From Bacteroidota bacterium (lineage in GTDB: Bacteria > Bacteroidota > Bacteroidia > Chitinophagales > Saprospiraceae), in NCBI GenBank assembly GCA_020160935.1, contig JAIUPL010000002.1, positions 248,001 to 312,000 of the forward strand: 64,000 nucleotides of DNA. The letters are read 5' to 3'. Each line of letters opens with the position of its first letter. Position 1 is the stretch's first letter. The translations under genes and the position numbers were made by a program. Shown here piece after piece: positions 26,574 to 35,161 of the stretch. The notes beneath the pieces were generated by a model. The model was not told where the DNA came from. It searched no databases and saw nothing but the letters and a program-made list of their open reading frames with translations.

Positions 26574-27671
26574 CTAAAACAACCGCATCTGTGGCGATTT
26601 ATGCTGTTCGTGCAAATCCAGATTGTACGCCGGCATTTTCCGGTCTTTCATGTATTTCTCCCGCGCCACACGGAATTGTTGGTGAATCACATCGGCAATA
26701 TTGCCCGAGCCGCGCATGCGTTCGCCGCTGCGATAAGACGACAACTGCCCGCCGTGCACATCGCGGATTCTGTTGAGTACTCGTTCTGCCCGATCCGGCA
26801 TGGTGCGCCGAATCCAGTCTTCAAATAATACGGCCACGTCGCCATTGAGCCGCACCATCGTATGGCCGATGCCCAGGGCGCCCAGATCGGCCACTTTTTT
26901 GACCATGGGAATAATTTCGTGGTCAGTCAGACCGGGAATAATCGGCGCCATCATCACAAAAACGGGGATTCCGGCTTTGGAAAGCGTTTCGACCGTGCGC
27001 AGGCGTTGTTGTACCGAAGCGGTGCGGGGTTCGAGGAAGCGGCGCAGCGGCTCGTCGAGGGTAGTGATACTGATGGCCACATGCACGAGGTTTTCGGAGG
27101 CAAGTTGCTGAAGCAAGTCTATATCGCGCAGTATGAGGCTGTTCTTGGTAATAACGCTCACCGGATGGCGGTATTTCCAGAACACTTCCAGACAGGCGCG
27201 TGTGATGGCAAAACGGCGTTCGGCAGGCTGGTACACGTCGGTATTTCCGGCAAACATGACCGGACTGGCGCGCCAGGTTTTCTTTTTGAATTCATGTTCG
27301 AGCAACGCCGCAGCATTGCGTTTGACCAATATTTTTCGTTCGAAATCAAGCCCGGCGCTATACCCCCAGTAAGGGTGTGTATTGCGGGCATAACAATAAA
27401 TACAACCGTGTTCGCAGCCCTGATAGGGGTTCATGCTCCAGGCGGCGGGAATATCAGGGCTTTCCACCCAGTTGAGGATGGTTTTGGGGTGCGTTTCGAG
27501 GTATTCGGTGGGCAGGTCGCCATCTTCCCATTCATCGGCCACCAGCGCCCAGTCAAGCGGTTGGCGGTCGCGTTGCATAGCCTCGTATTTGGAAGCCGGG
27601 TTGATTTGAGCGCCGCGGCCGCGCAGGAAAGGCGTAGTGTTCTTCCTGTTTTGTACTTTTTGTTGTTTCAT
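26574..27671 (-). CDS. PA0069/Rv2578c-family radical SAM protein
   Basis: A 365-residue radical S-adenosylmethionine protein. The cluster motif is CEHGCIYC (C86, C90, C93), preceded by the family hallmark SMNPYQG and followed by YARNTHPYWGYSAGLDFE. Later landmarks are FAGNTDVYQPAE, RHPVSVITKNSLILRD and SITTLDEPLRRFLEPR. Family members resemble spore photoproduct lyase (SplB) but lack an assigned substrate; repair of nucleic-acid damage is only a suggestion from that resemblance. The gene is divergent from the SRPBCC gene. Confidence 0.93.
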   Translation of the reverse strand: MKQQKVQNRKNTTPFLRGRGAQINPASKYEAMQRDRQPLDWALVADEWEDGDLPTEYLETHPKTILNWVESPDIPAAWSMNPYQGCEHGCIYCYARNTHPYWGYSAGLDFERKILVKRNAAALLEHEFKKKTWRASPVMFAGNTDVYQPAERRFAITRACLEVFWKYRHPVSVITKNSLILRDIDLLQQLASENLVHVAISITTLDEPLRRFLEPRTASVQQRLRTVETLSKAGIPVFVMMAPIIPGLTDHEIIPMVKKVADLGALGIGHTMVRLNGDVAVLFEDWIRRTMPDRAERVLNRIRDVHGGQLSSYRSGERMRGSGNIADVIHQQFRVAREKYMKDRKMPAYNLDLHEQHKSPQMRLF

Positions 27672-27697
27672 TGCTGCAAAAATAAAACAAATTATTT

Positions 27698-27832
27698 GTG
27701 TTTTTGTGTTTTTGTGTTTTAGTGTTTTGGAGGTGCTTCGCTTTTGGCATTAGAGGCTATACGGCCAATTGATTTCTCAAACCAGGAGCAAAGCACCTCC
27801 AAAACACAAAAACACAAAAACACTAAAAACAC
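27698..27832. repeat. Inverted GTGTTTTT / AAAAACAC word arrays in a divergent promoter region
   Basis: The left arm 27698-27742 (GTGTTTTT words ending GGAGGTGCTTCGCT) faces the right arm 27787-27832 (AGCAAAGCACCTCC then AAACACAA words). The CACCTCC-containing inner 12 bp pair almost perfectly; the outer words can pair in several registers. Loop of about 44 nt. This is the same word family as 9139-9420, here between divergent genes, so it cannot be acting as a terminator for either. Confidence 0.88.
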
Positions 27833-27835
27833 TCT

Positions 27836-27843
27836 TAAATTTG
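27836..27843 (+). promoter_or_regulatory. -7 element TAAATTTG upstream of the SRPBCC gene
   Basis: TAAATTTG matches TAnnTTTG 26 nt before the ATG at 27870. The region where a -33 TTTG should lie is taken up by the right arm of the word-array repeat and no such box is present. Confidence 0.4.
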
Positions 27844-27869
27844 CGGCGTTTTATCAATCATTTCCTACC

Positions 27870-28901
27870 ATGAAAATACTGAAATACCTCCTGTACACGG
27901 CGCTTGGGCTGGCCGTGCTGATTGCACTGTTGGGCTTTTTTGCCAAAAAAACTTACCACATCGAACGAAGCATCGACATCGAGGCGCCTCGATCTATGGT
28001 GTTTGAAGCCGTTAGTCAGTTCAAAAACATGGAAAAATGGTCGCCCTGGACCGAATTCGACCCATCCATGAAAAAAACGTACAGTGGTACCGATGGTACA
28101 GTGGGCGCCAGTTTTACCTGGGAAGGAAATGAAGATGTAGGCAGCGGCACGCAGACCCTGCAAACGATCAGCCCAGATCGAATCGACTACCGACTAAATA
28201 TCAGCGAACCGTTCAAATCGGATTTCCCGGTCAGTTTTCTGCTATCCGGTGATGACAAGATAACGCACGTCACCTGGACGCTCGACCCGGTTTTACCGTT
28301 TCCGATCAATGTGTGGGCCATGTTCACCGATGTGGACGAGGCCATGGGCAAGGATTACGAGCGCGGACTCGGCAATTTGAAAAAGCATATCGACGCTATT
28401 TTACACCCGAAATACCGCGGCTTTGAAATTGTGGAAACCAAACGCCCCCTGATGTTTTACCTCGGAAAGCGTGAGGTGGTAGATACGGCGGATATTCAAC
28501 CTTACTACGCTACTAATATTGCAAAGGCAATGGAAGCGCTGAAGAAAGCCAATCTCAAACCTTTCGGCCCGCCTTCCGGTTTGTACTGGACCTGGGATAC
28601 TACAACCGATATGGCCGCCGCCATTGCCATCGAAAAAGAACAGGTGTTCGATAGCCTGCAGGTTTTTCGCATCGACAGCAGCCAGGCACTGGTAATCAAC
28701 TATACAGGCGCCTACGGCGGTATGGCCGAAGCGCACGGGGCCATGGATGACTACATGAAAAAATTCAACCTCGAAAATGTGCCGCCGGTGATGGAAGAAT
28801 ACGTGACAGCCCCTGCCAATGAACCCGACACGACGAAATGGCTCACGCGGGTTATATATATGGTGAAGCCCAAGACGGCGGCGGCGCAAACGAAGAAGTG
28901 A
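27870..28901 (+). CDS. SRPBCC-domain protein fused to a GyrI-like effector-binding domain
   Basis: A 343-residue protein from ATG 27870. One N-terminal membrane anchor (ILKYLLYTALGLAVLIALLG), then an SRPBCC/polyketide-cyclase-like domain (ERSIDIEAPRSMVFEAVS; FKNMEKWSPWTEFDPSMKK; about 30-185), then a GyrI-like/AraC effector-binding domain (about 190-335; YLGKREVVDTADIQ, GPPSGLYWTWD, QALVINYTGAYGGM). The helix-grip fold suggests binding of a hydrophobic ligand and the second domain binds small molecules in relatives; no enzyme activity is implied. Sits alone between divergent and convergent neighbours. Confidence 0.88.
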   Translation: MKILKYLLYTALGLAVLIALLGFFAKKTYHIERSIDIEAPRSMVFEAVSQFKNMEKWSPWTEFDPSMKKTYSGTDGTVGASFTWEGNEDVGSGTQTLQTISPDRIDYRLNISEPFKSDFPVSFLLSGDDKITHVTWTLDPVLPFPINVWAMFTDVDEAMGKDYERGLGNLKKHIDAILHPKYRGFEIVETKRPLMFYLGKREVVDTADIQPYYATNIAKAMEALKKANLKPFGPPSGLYWTWDTTTDMAAAIAIEKEQVFDSLQVFRIDSSQALVINYTGAYGGMAEAHGAMDDYMKKFNLENVPPVMEEYVTAPANEPDTTKWLTRVIYMVKPKTAAAQTKK

Positions 28902-28998
28902 GCGCCGGTTTGATGGGGTGGGGCTACGATTTAATGTGATTTAGATAGATAATAACGATTTTTTAGGCCTAATGACCGTTGTAATGCCAAAATCCATA

Positions 28999-29111
28999 GG
29001 TACACTCTAGGCATTGTGTCCTTTGTGAAACCTTCGTGCACGTTGTGGTTAAAAATTTTTACCACGAAGATCACGAAGATTTCACAAAGGACACAAGACC
29101 CAGAGTGTACC
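28999..29111. repeat. Imperfect inverted repeat between convergent genes (CCTTTGTGAA words)
   Basis: The ends GGTACACTCT (28999-29008) and AGAGTGTACC (29102-29111) are exact complements, and GTGTCCTTTGTGAAA / TTTCACAAAGGACAC pair further in; the middle is AAAAATTTTT at 29051-29060. Several mismatched bases lie between. It sits between the convergent SRPBCC and acyltransferase genes and probably serves both as a terminator hairpin. The remainder of 28902-29203 shows nothing else. Confidence 0.85.
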
Positions 29112-29203
29112 TCATCTCAAAAATATATTGATGGAAAACAATCTGCGGTAATCCAAAGAAATCCGCTCCATCCGTTGTTCCATCCTGCTATCCACGCTCG
29201 GCT

Positions 29204-30307
29204 TCACATCAGCCATTTATTGGCTGCCGGCAATTTACTCATGACATAAATGGTTCCGTACGACAAGGCCAGTACCAACAATGCCTGTGGAACAGCGCCG
29301 AACAACGGATAAACAGGGTGGTTAAAAAACACCTCCGTCGTGGTGTGCCACTGCGCGATGTAGCCGTTTTTCAAAATATCCAGCATCAGTGCATGAATGA
29401 AGTAAACGCCAAAACTCAGCGCAGCAAAATGATGGATAAAACGGTCGAAACGCGGAAACCTGTCAGCAAAAGCCGACCAGTCGCGCCAGCGCAACCAACT
29501 GAAAAAAGCAACCACCATAATGACGACGTTCGGACTGAAGTAGATATACATGGACTGGTCGTGTGCCCCTTTTTTGACGGATAAAAACCAGGTGCCAATG
29601 GCCGTTACGATGGGCATCAGCAGGGCCAGGGCATATATCCATTTTTCCCATCGTTCGGGCAGCCGGTAGGTGCTGAGGTAATATCCCAGCACATAAAAAC
29701 CGATGTAGCCGAGCCAGCCCACATATTCCACAATGAAAAAGCCTGGAAACAGGTGCTGCATGGCAGTAATAAAAAACGCAATACCCAGAAAATACTCAAT
29801 ATCCTGTCGATGCGCATGTCGTATAAAAATGCGGAACACCGGCGTCAGCAGATACAGGCTTACGATCATGGGTACAAACCACAGGTGATAATACACGTCT
29901 TCGAAAAAAATCCGGTTGAATACCTCTTTCCATTCAGGCCACTGCCCACTAAAAAACGATTCGCGGTACTGGTACAAGGTGTACACGACCGTCCAGAATG
30001 CAAAAGGAAGCAACACCCGTGTGATGCGTTTTTTCAAAAATGGCGCCGTCGATTCATGCCTGCCGGGATCGAGCAAAAAGCCGCCACTCAATAGAATAAA
30101 AAAGGGCGTTGCCCAGCGCAGCAGACTACAATAAATATTGCCTGTCCACCAGTGAATGTCCATGTTATCGGCCGGATTAAAAGCAGTCAGGTAAGAGCCG
30201 GTAGAGTGAATGGTTACTACCGCCATGGCTGCAAACGAACGAATATAGTCGGCGTACAGACGTGTAAATTTTCGGGGAGATTCCGCTGTTTTGATCGAAT
30301 CAGACAT
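29204..30307 (-). CDS. Membrane acyltransferase (acyltransferase family 3)
   Basis: A 367-residue integral membrane protein with about ten hydrophobic segments. The N-terminal block RLYADYIRSFAAMAVVTIHS matches the acyltransferase 3 start (DxxRxxA.. then conserved His in VTIHSTG), and TPFFILLSGGFLLDPGR and LWFVPMIVSLYLLTPVFR are typical of the WecH-like branch. Members transfer acetyl or other acyl groups to surface sugars; the acceptor here is unknown. It stands alone on the minus strand, upstream of nothing in an obvious operon. Confidence 0.88.
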   Translation of the reverse strand: MSDSIKTAESPRKFTRLYADYIRSFAAMAVVTIHSTGSYLTAFNPADNMDIHWWTGNIYCSLLRWATPFFILLSGGFLLDPGRHESTAPFLKKRITRVLLPFAFWTVVYTLYQYRESFFSGQWPEWKEVFNRIFFEDVYYHLWFVPMIVSLYLLTPVFRIFIRHAHRQDIEYFLGIAFFITAMQHLFPGFFIVEYVGWLGYIGFYVLGYYLSTYRLPERWEKWIYALALLMPIVTAIGTWFLSVKKGAHDQSMYIYFSPNVVIMVVAFFSWLRWRDWSAFADRFPRFDRFIHHFAALSFGVYFIHALMLDILKNGYIAQWHTTTEVFFNHPVYPLFGAVPQALLVLALSYGTIYVMSKLPAANKWLM

Positions 30308-30375
30308 CTATTGGAACACGATGTGAAGTAAGCGGTCAGAAGGGGCTGTCAGTCATCTGGGTTTAAAGCAGGCTA

Positions 30376-31599
30376 TCATAGAGCCTCCAGCACTACGCCG
30401 CTAACTTCTCCAAATCCGACGCGGATGCCGTCTTTTTCGGCGGCAGCACGCATCACCAGCCGGTCGCCATCTTGCAAAAACGTACGTGTGATGCCTCCGG
30501 GCAAGGACAGGGGCTCTTTACCGCCCCAGGTCAGTTCAAGCAGGGAGCCATAACTACCCGGCACAGGTCCGCTGATGGTACCCGAGGCCATGAGGTCGCC
30601 CACTTGGACATTGCAGCCGTTCACGGTGTGATGGGCCAGTTGTTGCGCCATCGACCAGTAGAGATAGCGCGTATTCGAGCGGGAAATGACCGTTTCGGGC
30701 GCGCCACCTGCTGCCACTGCTACTTCCAGTTGGATGTCGTATTGTTGTTTGCCTTTTTGCTCCAGGTATTCGAGCGGCGCAGGCGTTTGCCGCGGGCCCT
30801 TTACCCGGAAAGGTTTCAGGGCTTCGATGGGCACAATCCAGGGAGAAATGCTGGAGCCGAAATTTTTACCCAGAAATGGGCCCAGGGGCACATACTCCCA
30901 GCGTTGTATGTCGCGTGCGCTCCAGTCGTTGAACAGCACCAGCCCAAAAATGTACTCATCGGCCTGTTCTACTGAAATGGGCGTTCCCAGCGCACTGTTT
31001 TTACCGATAACGAATGCCATTTCCAGTTCAAAATCAAGTTGCTGCGAAGGCGCGTACACAGGCGTTTCCTGTCCTTTGGGTACAATTTGCCCCCATGGGC
31101 GCCGAACAGGGGTACCACTTGCCACAATAGAAGACGCACGCCCGTGGTAGCCCACCGGGAGCCAGCGCCAGTTGGGTAGCAGGGGGTTGTCGGGGCGAAA
31201 CATTTTGCCTACATTGGTGGCATGCTCTATACTGCTGTAAAAATCGGTGTAGTTGGGCACCTGAATGGGCATCAGCATAGTGGCCGCCCGCCGGTCGGCG
31301 AGCAAACGATCGGCATTCGCCGGACGTTCTGGCTGCTGCAGCCAGGCGTGCACTTTTTTGCGGATGCGTTGTGCGACGGGTTTTCCCAGTCCGATAAATT
31401 CGTTCAGGGTAGGCTGGCTGAATATTTTTTTGAAAAAACGGGCTTTCCCAAACAGGCCGCTTTCGGCCGCCGCTGCCAGGTCGATAATATGATCGCCGAT
31501 GGCAATGCCCGCTCTGGGCTGCCCGTCGCCGGTATGAAAAATGCCGTAAGGCAGGTTATGAATGGAAAAGTCGGTATTGGCAGGCACAGAAAGCCACAT
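30376..31599 (-). CDS. fahA: Fumarylacetoacetase
   Basis: A 407-residue cytoplasmic enzyme that hydrolyses fumarylacetoacetate to fumarate and acetoacetate, the last step of tyrosine degradation (EC 3.7.1.2). The N-terminal domain starts IHNLPYGIFHTGDGQPRAG. The catalytic region reads YTDFYSSIEHATNVGKMFRP, with the metal-binding Asp and the general-base His, then LPVGYHGRASSIVASGTPV, QLDFELEMAFVIGK and NDWSARDIQRWEYVPLGPFL, all diagnostic. Usual length is about 420. Other tyrosine-catabolic genes are not in this window. The alpha/beta hydrolase gene is divergent from it. Confidence 0.96.
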   Translation of the reverse strand: MWLSVPANTDFSIHNLPYGIFHTGDGQPRAGIAIGDHIIDLAAAAESGLFGKARFFKKIFSQPTLNEFIGLGKPVAQRIRKKVHAWLQQPERPANADRLLADRRAATMLMPIQVPNYTDFYSSIEHATNVGKMFRPDNPLLPNWRWLPVGYHGRASSIVASGTPVRRPWGQIVPKGQETPVYAPSQQLDFELEMAFVIGKNSALGTPISVEQADEYIFGLVLFNDWSARDIQRWEYVPLGPFLGKNFGSSISPWIVPIEALKPFRVKGPRQTPAPLEYLEQKGKQQYDIQLEVAVAAGGAPETVISRSNTRYLYWSMAQQLAHHTVNGCNVQVGDLMASGTISGPVPGSYGSLLELTWGGKEPLSLPGGITRTFLQDGDRLVMRAAAEKDGIRVGFGEVSGVVLEAL

Positions 31600-31792
31600 G
31601 GCAAACGAAAATAGATAGGTGAATAGAGGTGGGCTGCAAAAGTCGGGAAATCCGCCGCGATTCTGCTGCTATTGCGCCGACTTTTTGAATCCGGCAGCAC
31701 GGATTGTCCGCTGATCAACATGGAAAATGGCGGGAACATTGTCCAATGGGGAGCAGGCACACTTTTTTTGAACCGTATTTTTTTAGCAACAT

Positions 31793-32575
31793 ATGAAACA
31801 TATCCTTATTTCCAATCAGCGCCGTATCGCCTGCTATTACGAAAAACAACCTGCGGGCACACCCCTGGTGCTGCTCCATGGCTTTTGTGAAGATTCCTCC
31901 GTGTGGGAAGCCATGCTGCCATACCTCGACCAGCAACATTTGATTCGAATCGACCTGCCCGGCTTCGGCGGTTCCGATTTGCCCGTTGTCGCAAATCTGG
32001 AATATTATGCCCGTGATGTGCACGAGGCGCTTCAAGCATTGGGTATACAACAATGTCGGCTGATCGGCCATTCGCTCGGCGGGTATGTGGCACTCGAATA
32101 TGCGCGGCAGTATAGCGCTCACCTCTCAGAATTGGGACTTTTTCACTCTCACCCGTATCCGGATGATGAAACGCGTATCCAAAATCGCCGTCGCGGCATT
32201 GAAATGCTTCAGCAAGGCAAACGCGATTTGTATGTAGCCCAGTTGTTTCCCAATCTTTTTGCACCCGAGTTTGCCGAAAAACACCCGGAAATTATCCAGA
32301 AATTAATCAAAAACGGCCAAAAACAATCCCCCGCGGGTATCATTGCTGCCCTGGAAGCCATGATCGCCCGCCCCTCCTATGAGCCGGTGCTGCGGCACTG
32401 CACCTGTCCTGTGCGCTTTATCTTAGGGGAAAAAGATGCGCTCATCCCTCTTGAAGACGGAATAAGGGCCGCAACCATGCCAGTTGTGAGCAGTTTGCAT
32501 GTATTAAAGGGAGTAGGGCATATGGGGATGTGGGAGGCGCCGGAAGAGGCGACTTTATTGAGTCCTGAGTCGTAA
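31793..32575 (+). CDS. Alpha/beta hydrolase
   Basis: A 260-residue hydrolase. The oxyanion region is VLLHGFCEDSSVWE, the nucleophile elbow GHSLGGYVA gives the catalytic Ser, the acid lies near ILGEKDALIP and the His in GVGHMGMWEAP. No signal peptide, so cytoplasmic. Substrate unknown; relatives include esterases and C-C hydrolases. The C-terminal SPES and the TAA stop are encoded by the left arm of the 32561-32693 inverted repeat, so the natural C-terminus probably ends a few residues earlier in relatives. Confidence 0.9.
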   Translation: MKHILISNQRRIACYYEKQPAGTPLVLLHGFCEDSSVWEAMLPYLDQQHLIRIDLPGFGGSDLPVVANLEYYARDVHEALQALGIQQCRLIGHSLGGYVALEYARQYSAHLSELGLFHSHPYPDDETRIQNRRRGIEMLQQGKRDLYVAQLFPNLFAPEFAEKHPEIIQKLIKNGQKQSPAGIIAALEAMIARPSYEPVLRHCTCPVRFILGEKDALIPLEDGIRAATMPVVSSLHVLKGVGHMGMWEAPEEATLLSPES

Positions 32576-32693
32576 GTCCTGAGTCCTAAGTCTGCAGAGT
32601 ACACCTGATTACCTTGAGCGTCCTGTTTAAAAATGTCAAGGGTAATCAGGTGTACTCTGCAGACTTAGGACTCAGGACTTACGACTCAGGACT
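32561..32693. repeat. Near-perfect 57-bp inverted repeat spanning two convergent stop codons (GAGTCCT words)
   Basis: Arms 32561-32617 and 32636-32693 are reverse complements except for one extra base, around an 18-nt loop. The outer part is made of the 7-nt words GAGTCCT, GAGTCGT, AAGTCCT, AAGTCTG. The left arm encodes the last codons and TAA stop (32573-32575) of the alpha/beta hydrolase, and the right arm, read on the minus strand, encodes the last two codons and TGA stop of truA (32686-32688). Confidence 0.97.
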
Positions 32694-33426
32694 TGTATTT
32701 CACTTCCGTCAAAAACAACCCCTGTGGCGGCACGCTCAAACTTTTTTTCAGCATTTTTTGCTCCTCCAGCGCCGTTCGAACATCTTCTACCTGGATCAAT
32801 CCGGCGCCCGCCTGAATGCTGGCGCCCACGATGAGGCGTACCATACCGCGCAGGAATCGGTTGGCCGTGATGTGGAAAAGCAGGAGATGGTCGTTGGCTT
32901 GCAACTCCCAGCGAGCGCTTTTCAGGTCGCATAAATAGGAATCCACACCACTGTGGGTTTTGCAAAAAGGGAAAAAGGCCTTGTATTGAGGAAGCAGGTC
33001 GGCCACTTCCTGCATACGATCCAGGTTGAGCAGCCGGTGCTGCGGATAATACCAGGCCGTCTGGGTGCGGAAAGGGTCTTTCCGCAACGAAATGTAGTAG
33101 ATATAACTGCGTTCGTAGGCGTCGTAACGCGCATGCGCATCGGCGTGCATGGCTTGCACACTGTACACTGCAATATCGTCGGGCAGGAGGCTGTTGAGCC
33201 CCACAAGAAAACGTTCGGGCAGCACGCCTTCCGCATCAAAGTGCGCCACATAGTATCGAGCGTGCACGCCCGCGTCGGTTCTGCCACAGCCGGTAATATC
33301 GATGGGCTGCTGCAAAATCGTGCGGCATGCCTGCTCCAGCGTTTCTTGCACGGATGGCGCATCGGGCTGAATTTGCCAGCCATTGTAACGGGCGCCATTG
33401 TAAGCAAGGGTAAGAAAATAACGCAT
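32686..33426 (-). CDS. truA: tRNA pseudouridine(38-40) synthase TruA
   Basis: A 246-residue cytoplasmic enzyme that converts uridines 38-40 of the tRNA anticodon stem-loop to pseudouridine. ATG 33426 begins the family start MRYFLTLAYNGARYNGWQIQ; the frame upstream of it lacks homology-like sequence. The catalytic Asp is D51 in CGRTDAGVHA. Further landmarks are AMHADAHARYDAYERSYIYY and LLFHITANRFLRGMVRLIVG. The C-terminal KS and stop codon come from the GAGTCCT inverted repeat. The LMW phosphatase gene lies 26 nt upstream on the same strand, suggesting an operon. Confidence 0.95.
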   Translation of the reverse strand: MRYFLTLAYNGARYNGWQIQPDAPSVQETLEQACRTILQQPIDITGCGRTDAGVHARYYVAHFDAEGVLPERFLVGLNSLLPDDIAVYSVQAMHADAHARYDAYERSYIYYISLRKDPFRTQTAWYYPQHRLLNLDRMQEVADLLPQYKAFFPFCKTHSGVDSYLCDLKSARWELQANDHLLLFHITANRFLRGMVRLIVGASIQAGAGLIQVEDVRTALEEQKMLKKSLSVPPQGLFLTEVKYKS

Positions 33427-33452
33427 GGAGATCAGCAGTGCAAGGGGTGAAA

Positions 33453-33914
33453 TCAGGGAGCGGCTACATGCTGGCGAACAAACACCTCGCATGCCTCGTC
33501 GAGCATTTGAAACACCTCCTCAAATCCATTGTCGTCATAATACGGGTCGGGCACCGAACGTCGCTGGCCCGGATGCGTCAAATCCCGAATGAGCGTTACC
33601 TTGTCATGGTGCGCCTTTTGCGATGCCAGGCGCAGCACATCGGTCATGTTGTTGGTGTCCATAACAAATATGTGGTCGAACTGCTCAAAATCGCTGTGTC
33701 GAAACTGTCGTGCGCGCTGGTCGGTAATGTCAATTCCTTTAGCACGGGCAATAGCGATCGAGCGGCGATCGGGCAATTCACCCGTATGCCAGGAGCCTGT
33801 GCCTGCACTGTCGACCTGCCAGTCGAGGCCGTACGATGCGGCTTTGTGTTTCATAATACCTTCTGCCAGCGGACTTCGACAGATGTTGCCGAGGCAGACC
33901 ATGAGGATGCGCAT
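33453..33914 (-). CDS. Low-molecular-weight protein-tyrosine phosphatase
   Basis: A 153-residue phosphatase from ATG 33914. The P-loop VCLGNICRSP (C7, R13; CX5R) sits at the N-terminus as the family requires, and the general-acid Asp is in PDPYYDD near residue 122. The longer open frame upstream is made of translated TTGATGAGGG words and is not used. LMW-PTPs remove phosphate from phosphotyrosine, often on exopolysaccharide kinases; no such kinase is in the window. It is followed after 26 nt by truA. Confidence 0.94.
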   Translation of the reverse strand: MRILMVCLGNICRSPLAEGIMKHKAASYGLDWQVDSAGTGSWHTGELPDRRSIAIARAKGIDITDQRARQFRHSDFEQFDHIFVMDTNNMTDVLRLASQKAHHDKVTLIRDLTHPGQRRSVPDPYYDDNGFEEVFQMLDEACEVFVRQHVAAP

Positions 33915-33920
33915 AAGGAA

Positions 33921-34059
33921 GGGTTGATGAGGGTTGATAAAGGTTGATGAGGGTTGATAAAGGTTGATTCTCATCTGCTCAAGATAAGGGTTGGATATCC
34001 ATTCATCGGGTGGCTGAATATCAACCCTCATCAACCTTTATCAACTCTCATCAACCCTT
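33921..34059. repeat. Inverted GTTGATGAGG word arrays with a conserved core (copy 1)
   Basis: The left arm 33921-33960 is four 10-nt words alternating GTTGATGAGG and GTTGATAAAG; the right arm about 34020-34059 is the complement with one mismatch. The interval between the arms, read on the minus strand, holds a core (TTCAGCCACCCGATGAATGG, then ATATCCAACCCTTATC) that recurs nearly unchanged at 60968-61027 and in part at 36452-36465. It fills the gap between the DUF3078 and phosphatase genes. Confidence 0.95.
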
Positions 34060-34062
34060 TTC

Positions 34063-35103
34063 TCAAAATATCTTGCTAAATTTCAACAGAAACGCACCTG
34101 TCAACTGGCCGCCGCGACCAATACGGTCGGGGCCGGTGGTGGTGCCATCAGAATTTACTTTTACTTCGTAGATACCGTCTTTGTTCACGTCTTTTTGCAC
34201 CAGCACATCGTTGTCATAGAAATATTCGCCGAGCAGGTCGAGCGAAAGTCCTTTGAAAATCATGATGCTGAAGTTGTTGGTAAACAGCACATCCACGTTT
34301 TCAGGATGATCGAGGTAGTTGGAGAACAGGCGCAATCCGGTGGTAACAGACAGGCGATCCTTGTAGTATTTATTGTTGTAGGAAGCCTTGAACTCGGAAC
34401 CCAGGCCGAAAAACGATTTCTTGTAGGCCGTGATGCTGCCGTCGGCGGCGCGCGTCACTTCGTTGCCATGGATGCCACGGGCAGCGATCGAGTCGTCGGC
34501 TACATAAATCATCTGGATGCCGCAGGGCGAATAGAAGAGCGACAGGTGCGCATTGGGTTTGTAGTCGATACCGGGAGAGAAGGTAACCTGAATCGGGGCG
34601 AAGAATTTGGCTACCACTTTGTCATTGGCATCGATCGGGCTCAGGTAGTTGCTGGCGTAGGTTTTCAGCAGCAGCGTCTGTGCGAATACGTCGGCAGCGA
34701 TATACCATTTGTCGCTACCCAGTTTGTAGCCGTAGCGGGAGGTAAGGCGCAGGATATCGAGGTTTTTCTGAAAACCTGTTTTTTGCGTAGGGCTCGTTTT
34801 GCCCAGGCGCTGCGTCGACAGTTGAAGGGAAATGCCGTTGTTCCAGAAAACCTTGTCGGCCTTGTAGTTGGCAAAGAAGGTACCCAGTCCGCCGAGGCCG
34901 AATCGATTGCCACCGGCGCCCACTTTCGGATTCAAGAAGCCCATGCCAGCCATATCGAGGCCGAGGCCGCCACCTTTGTTCCAGCCCATGGAGTCTTTTT
35001 TAGCCATGGTATTGATTTCCTTGAGGCGGTCGTCGCCGGCCTGCGCCGACAGATTAGAACAAACAAGCAGAACGAGTAGAATAGGGTAAATAAAAACTTT
35101 CAT
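34063..35103 (-). CDS. DUF3078 domain outer-membrane-associated protein
   Basis: A 346-residue protein with signal peptide (IYPILLVLLVCSNLSAQ). The mature sequence shows alternating beta-strand patterns ending in aromatic residues (GLGTFFANYKADKVFWNNG, GKTSPTQKTGFQKNLDILR, TSRYGYKLGSDKWYIAAD) and ends in Phe (LLKFSKIF), as in an outer-membrane beta-barrel. I assign it to DUF3078 by the WNxG/NYKAD..W pattern. Function unknown. It is the gene downstream of the MscS-like channel on the same strand, after 58 nt. Confidence 0.75.
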   Translation of the reverse strand: MKVFIYPILLVLLVCSNLSAQAGDDRLKEINTMAKKDSMGWNKGGGLGLDMAGMGFLNPKVGAGGNRFGLGGLGTFFANYKADKVFWNNGISLQLSTQRLGKTSPTQKTGFQKNLDILRLTSRYGYKLGSDKWYIAADVFAQTLLLKTYASNYLSPIDANDKVVAKFFAPIQVTFSPGIDYKPNAHLSLFYSPCGIQMIYVADDSIAARGIHGNEVTRAADGSITAYKKSFFGLGSEFKASYNNKYYKDRLSVTTGLRLFSNYLDHPENVDVLFTNNFSIMIFKGLSLDLLGEYFYDNDVLVQKDVNKDGIYEVKVNSDGTTTGPDRIGRGGQLTGAFLLKFSKIF

Positions 35104-35161
35104 GACGAAAAAGAATGGTTAATGATTGGTGCAAAGCATGAGAAGCGCCGGGAAACCGGGC

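Noticed and set aside
33915-34034. N-terminal extension of 40 residues on the LMW phosphatase
   Set aside because: It is translation of the GTTGAT array (YQPSSTFINPHQP); family proteins begin at the MRILMVCLGN start.
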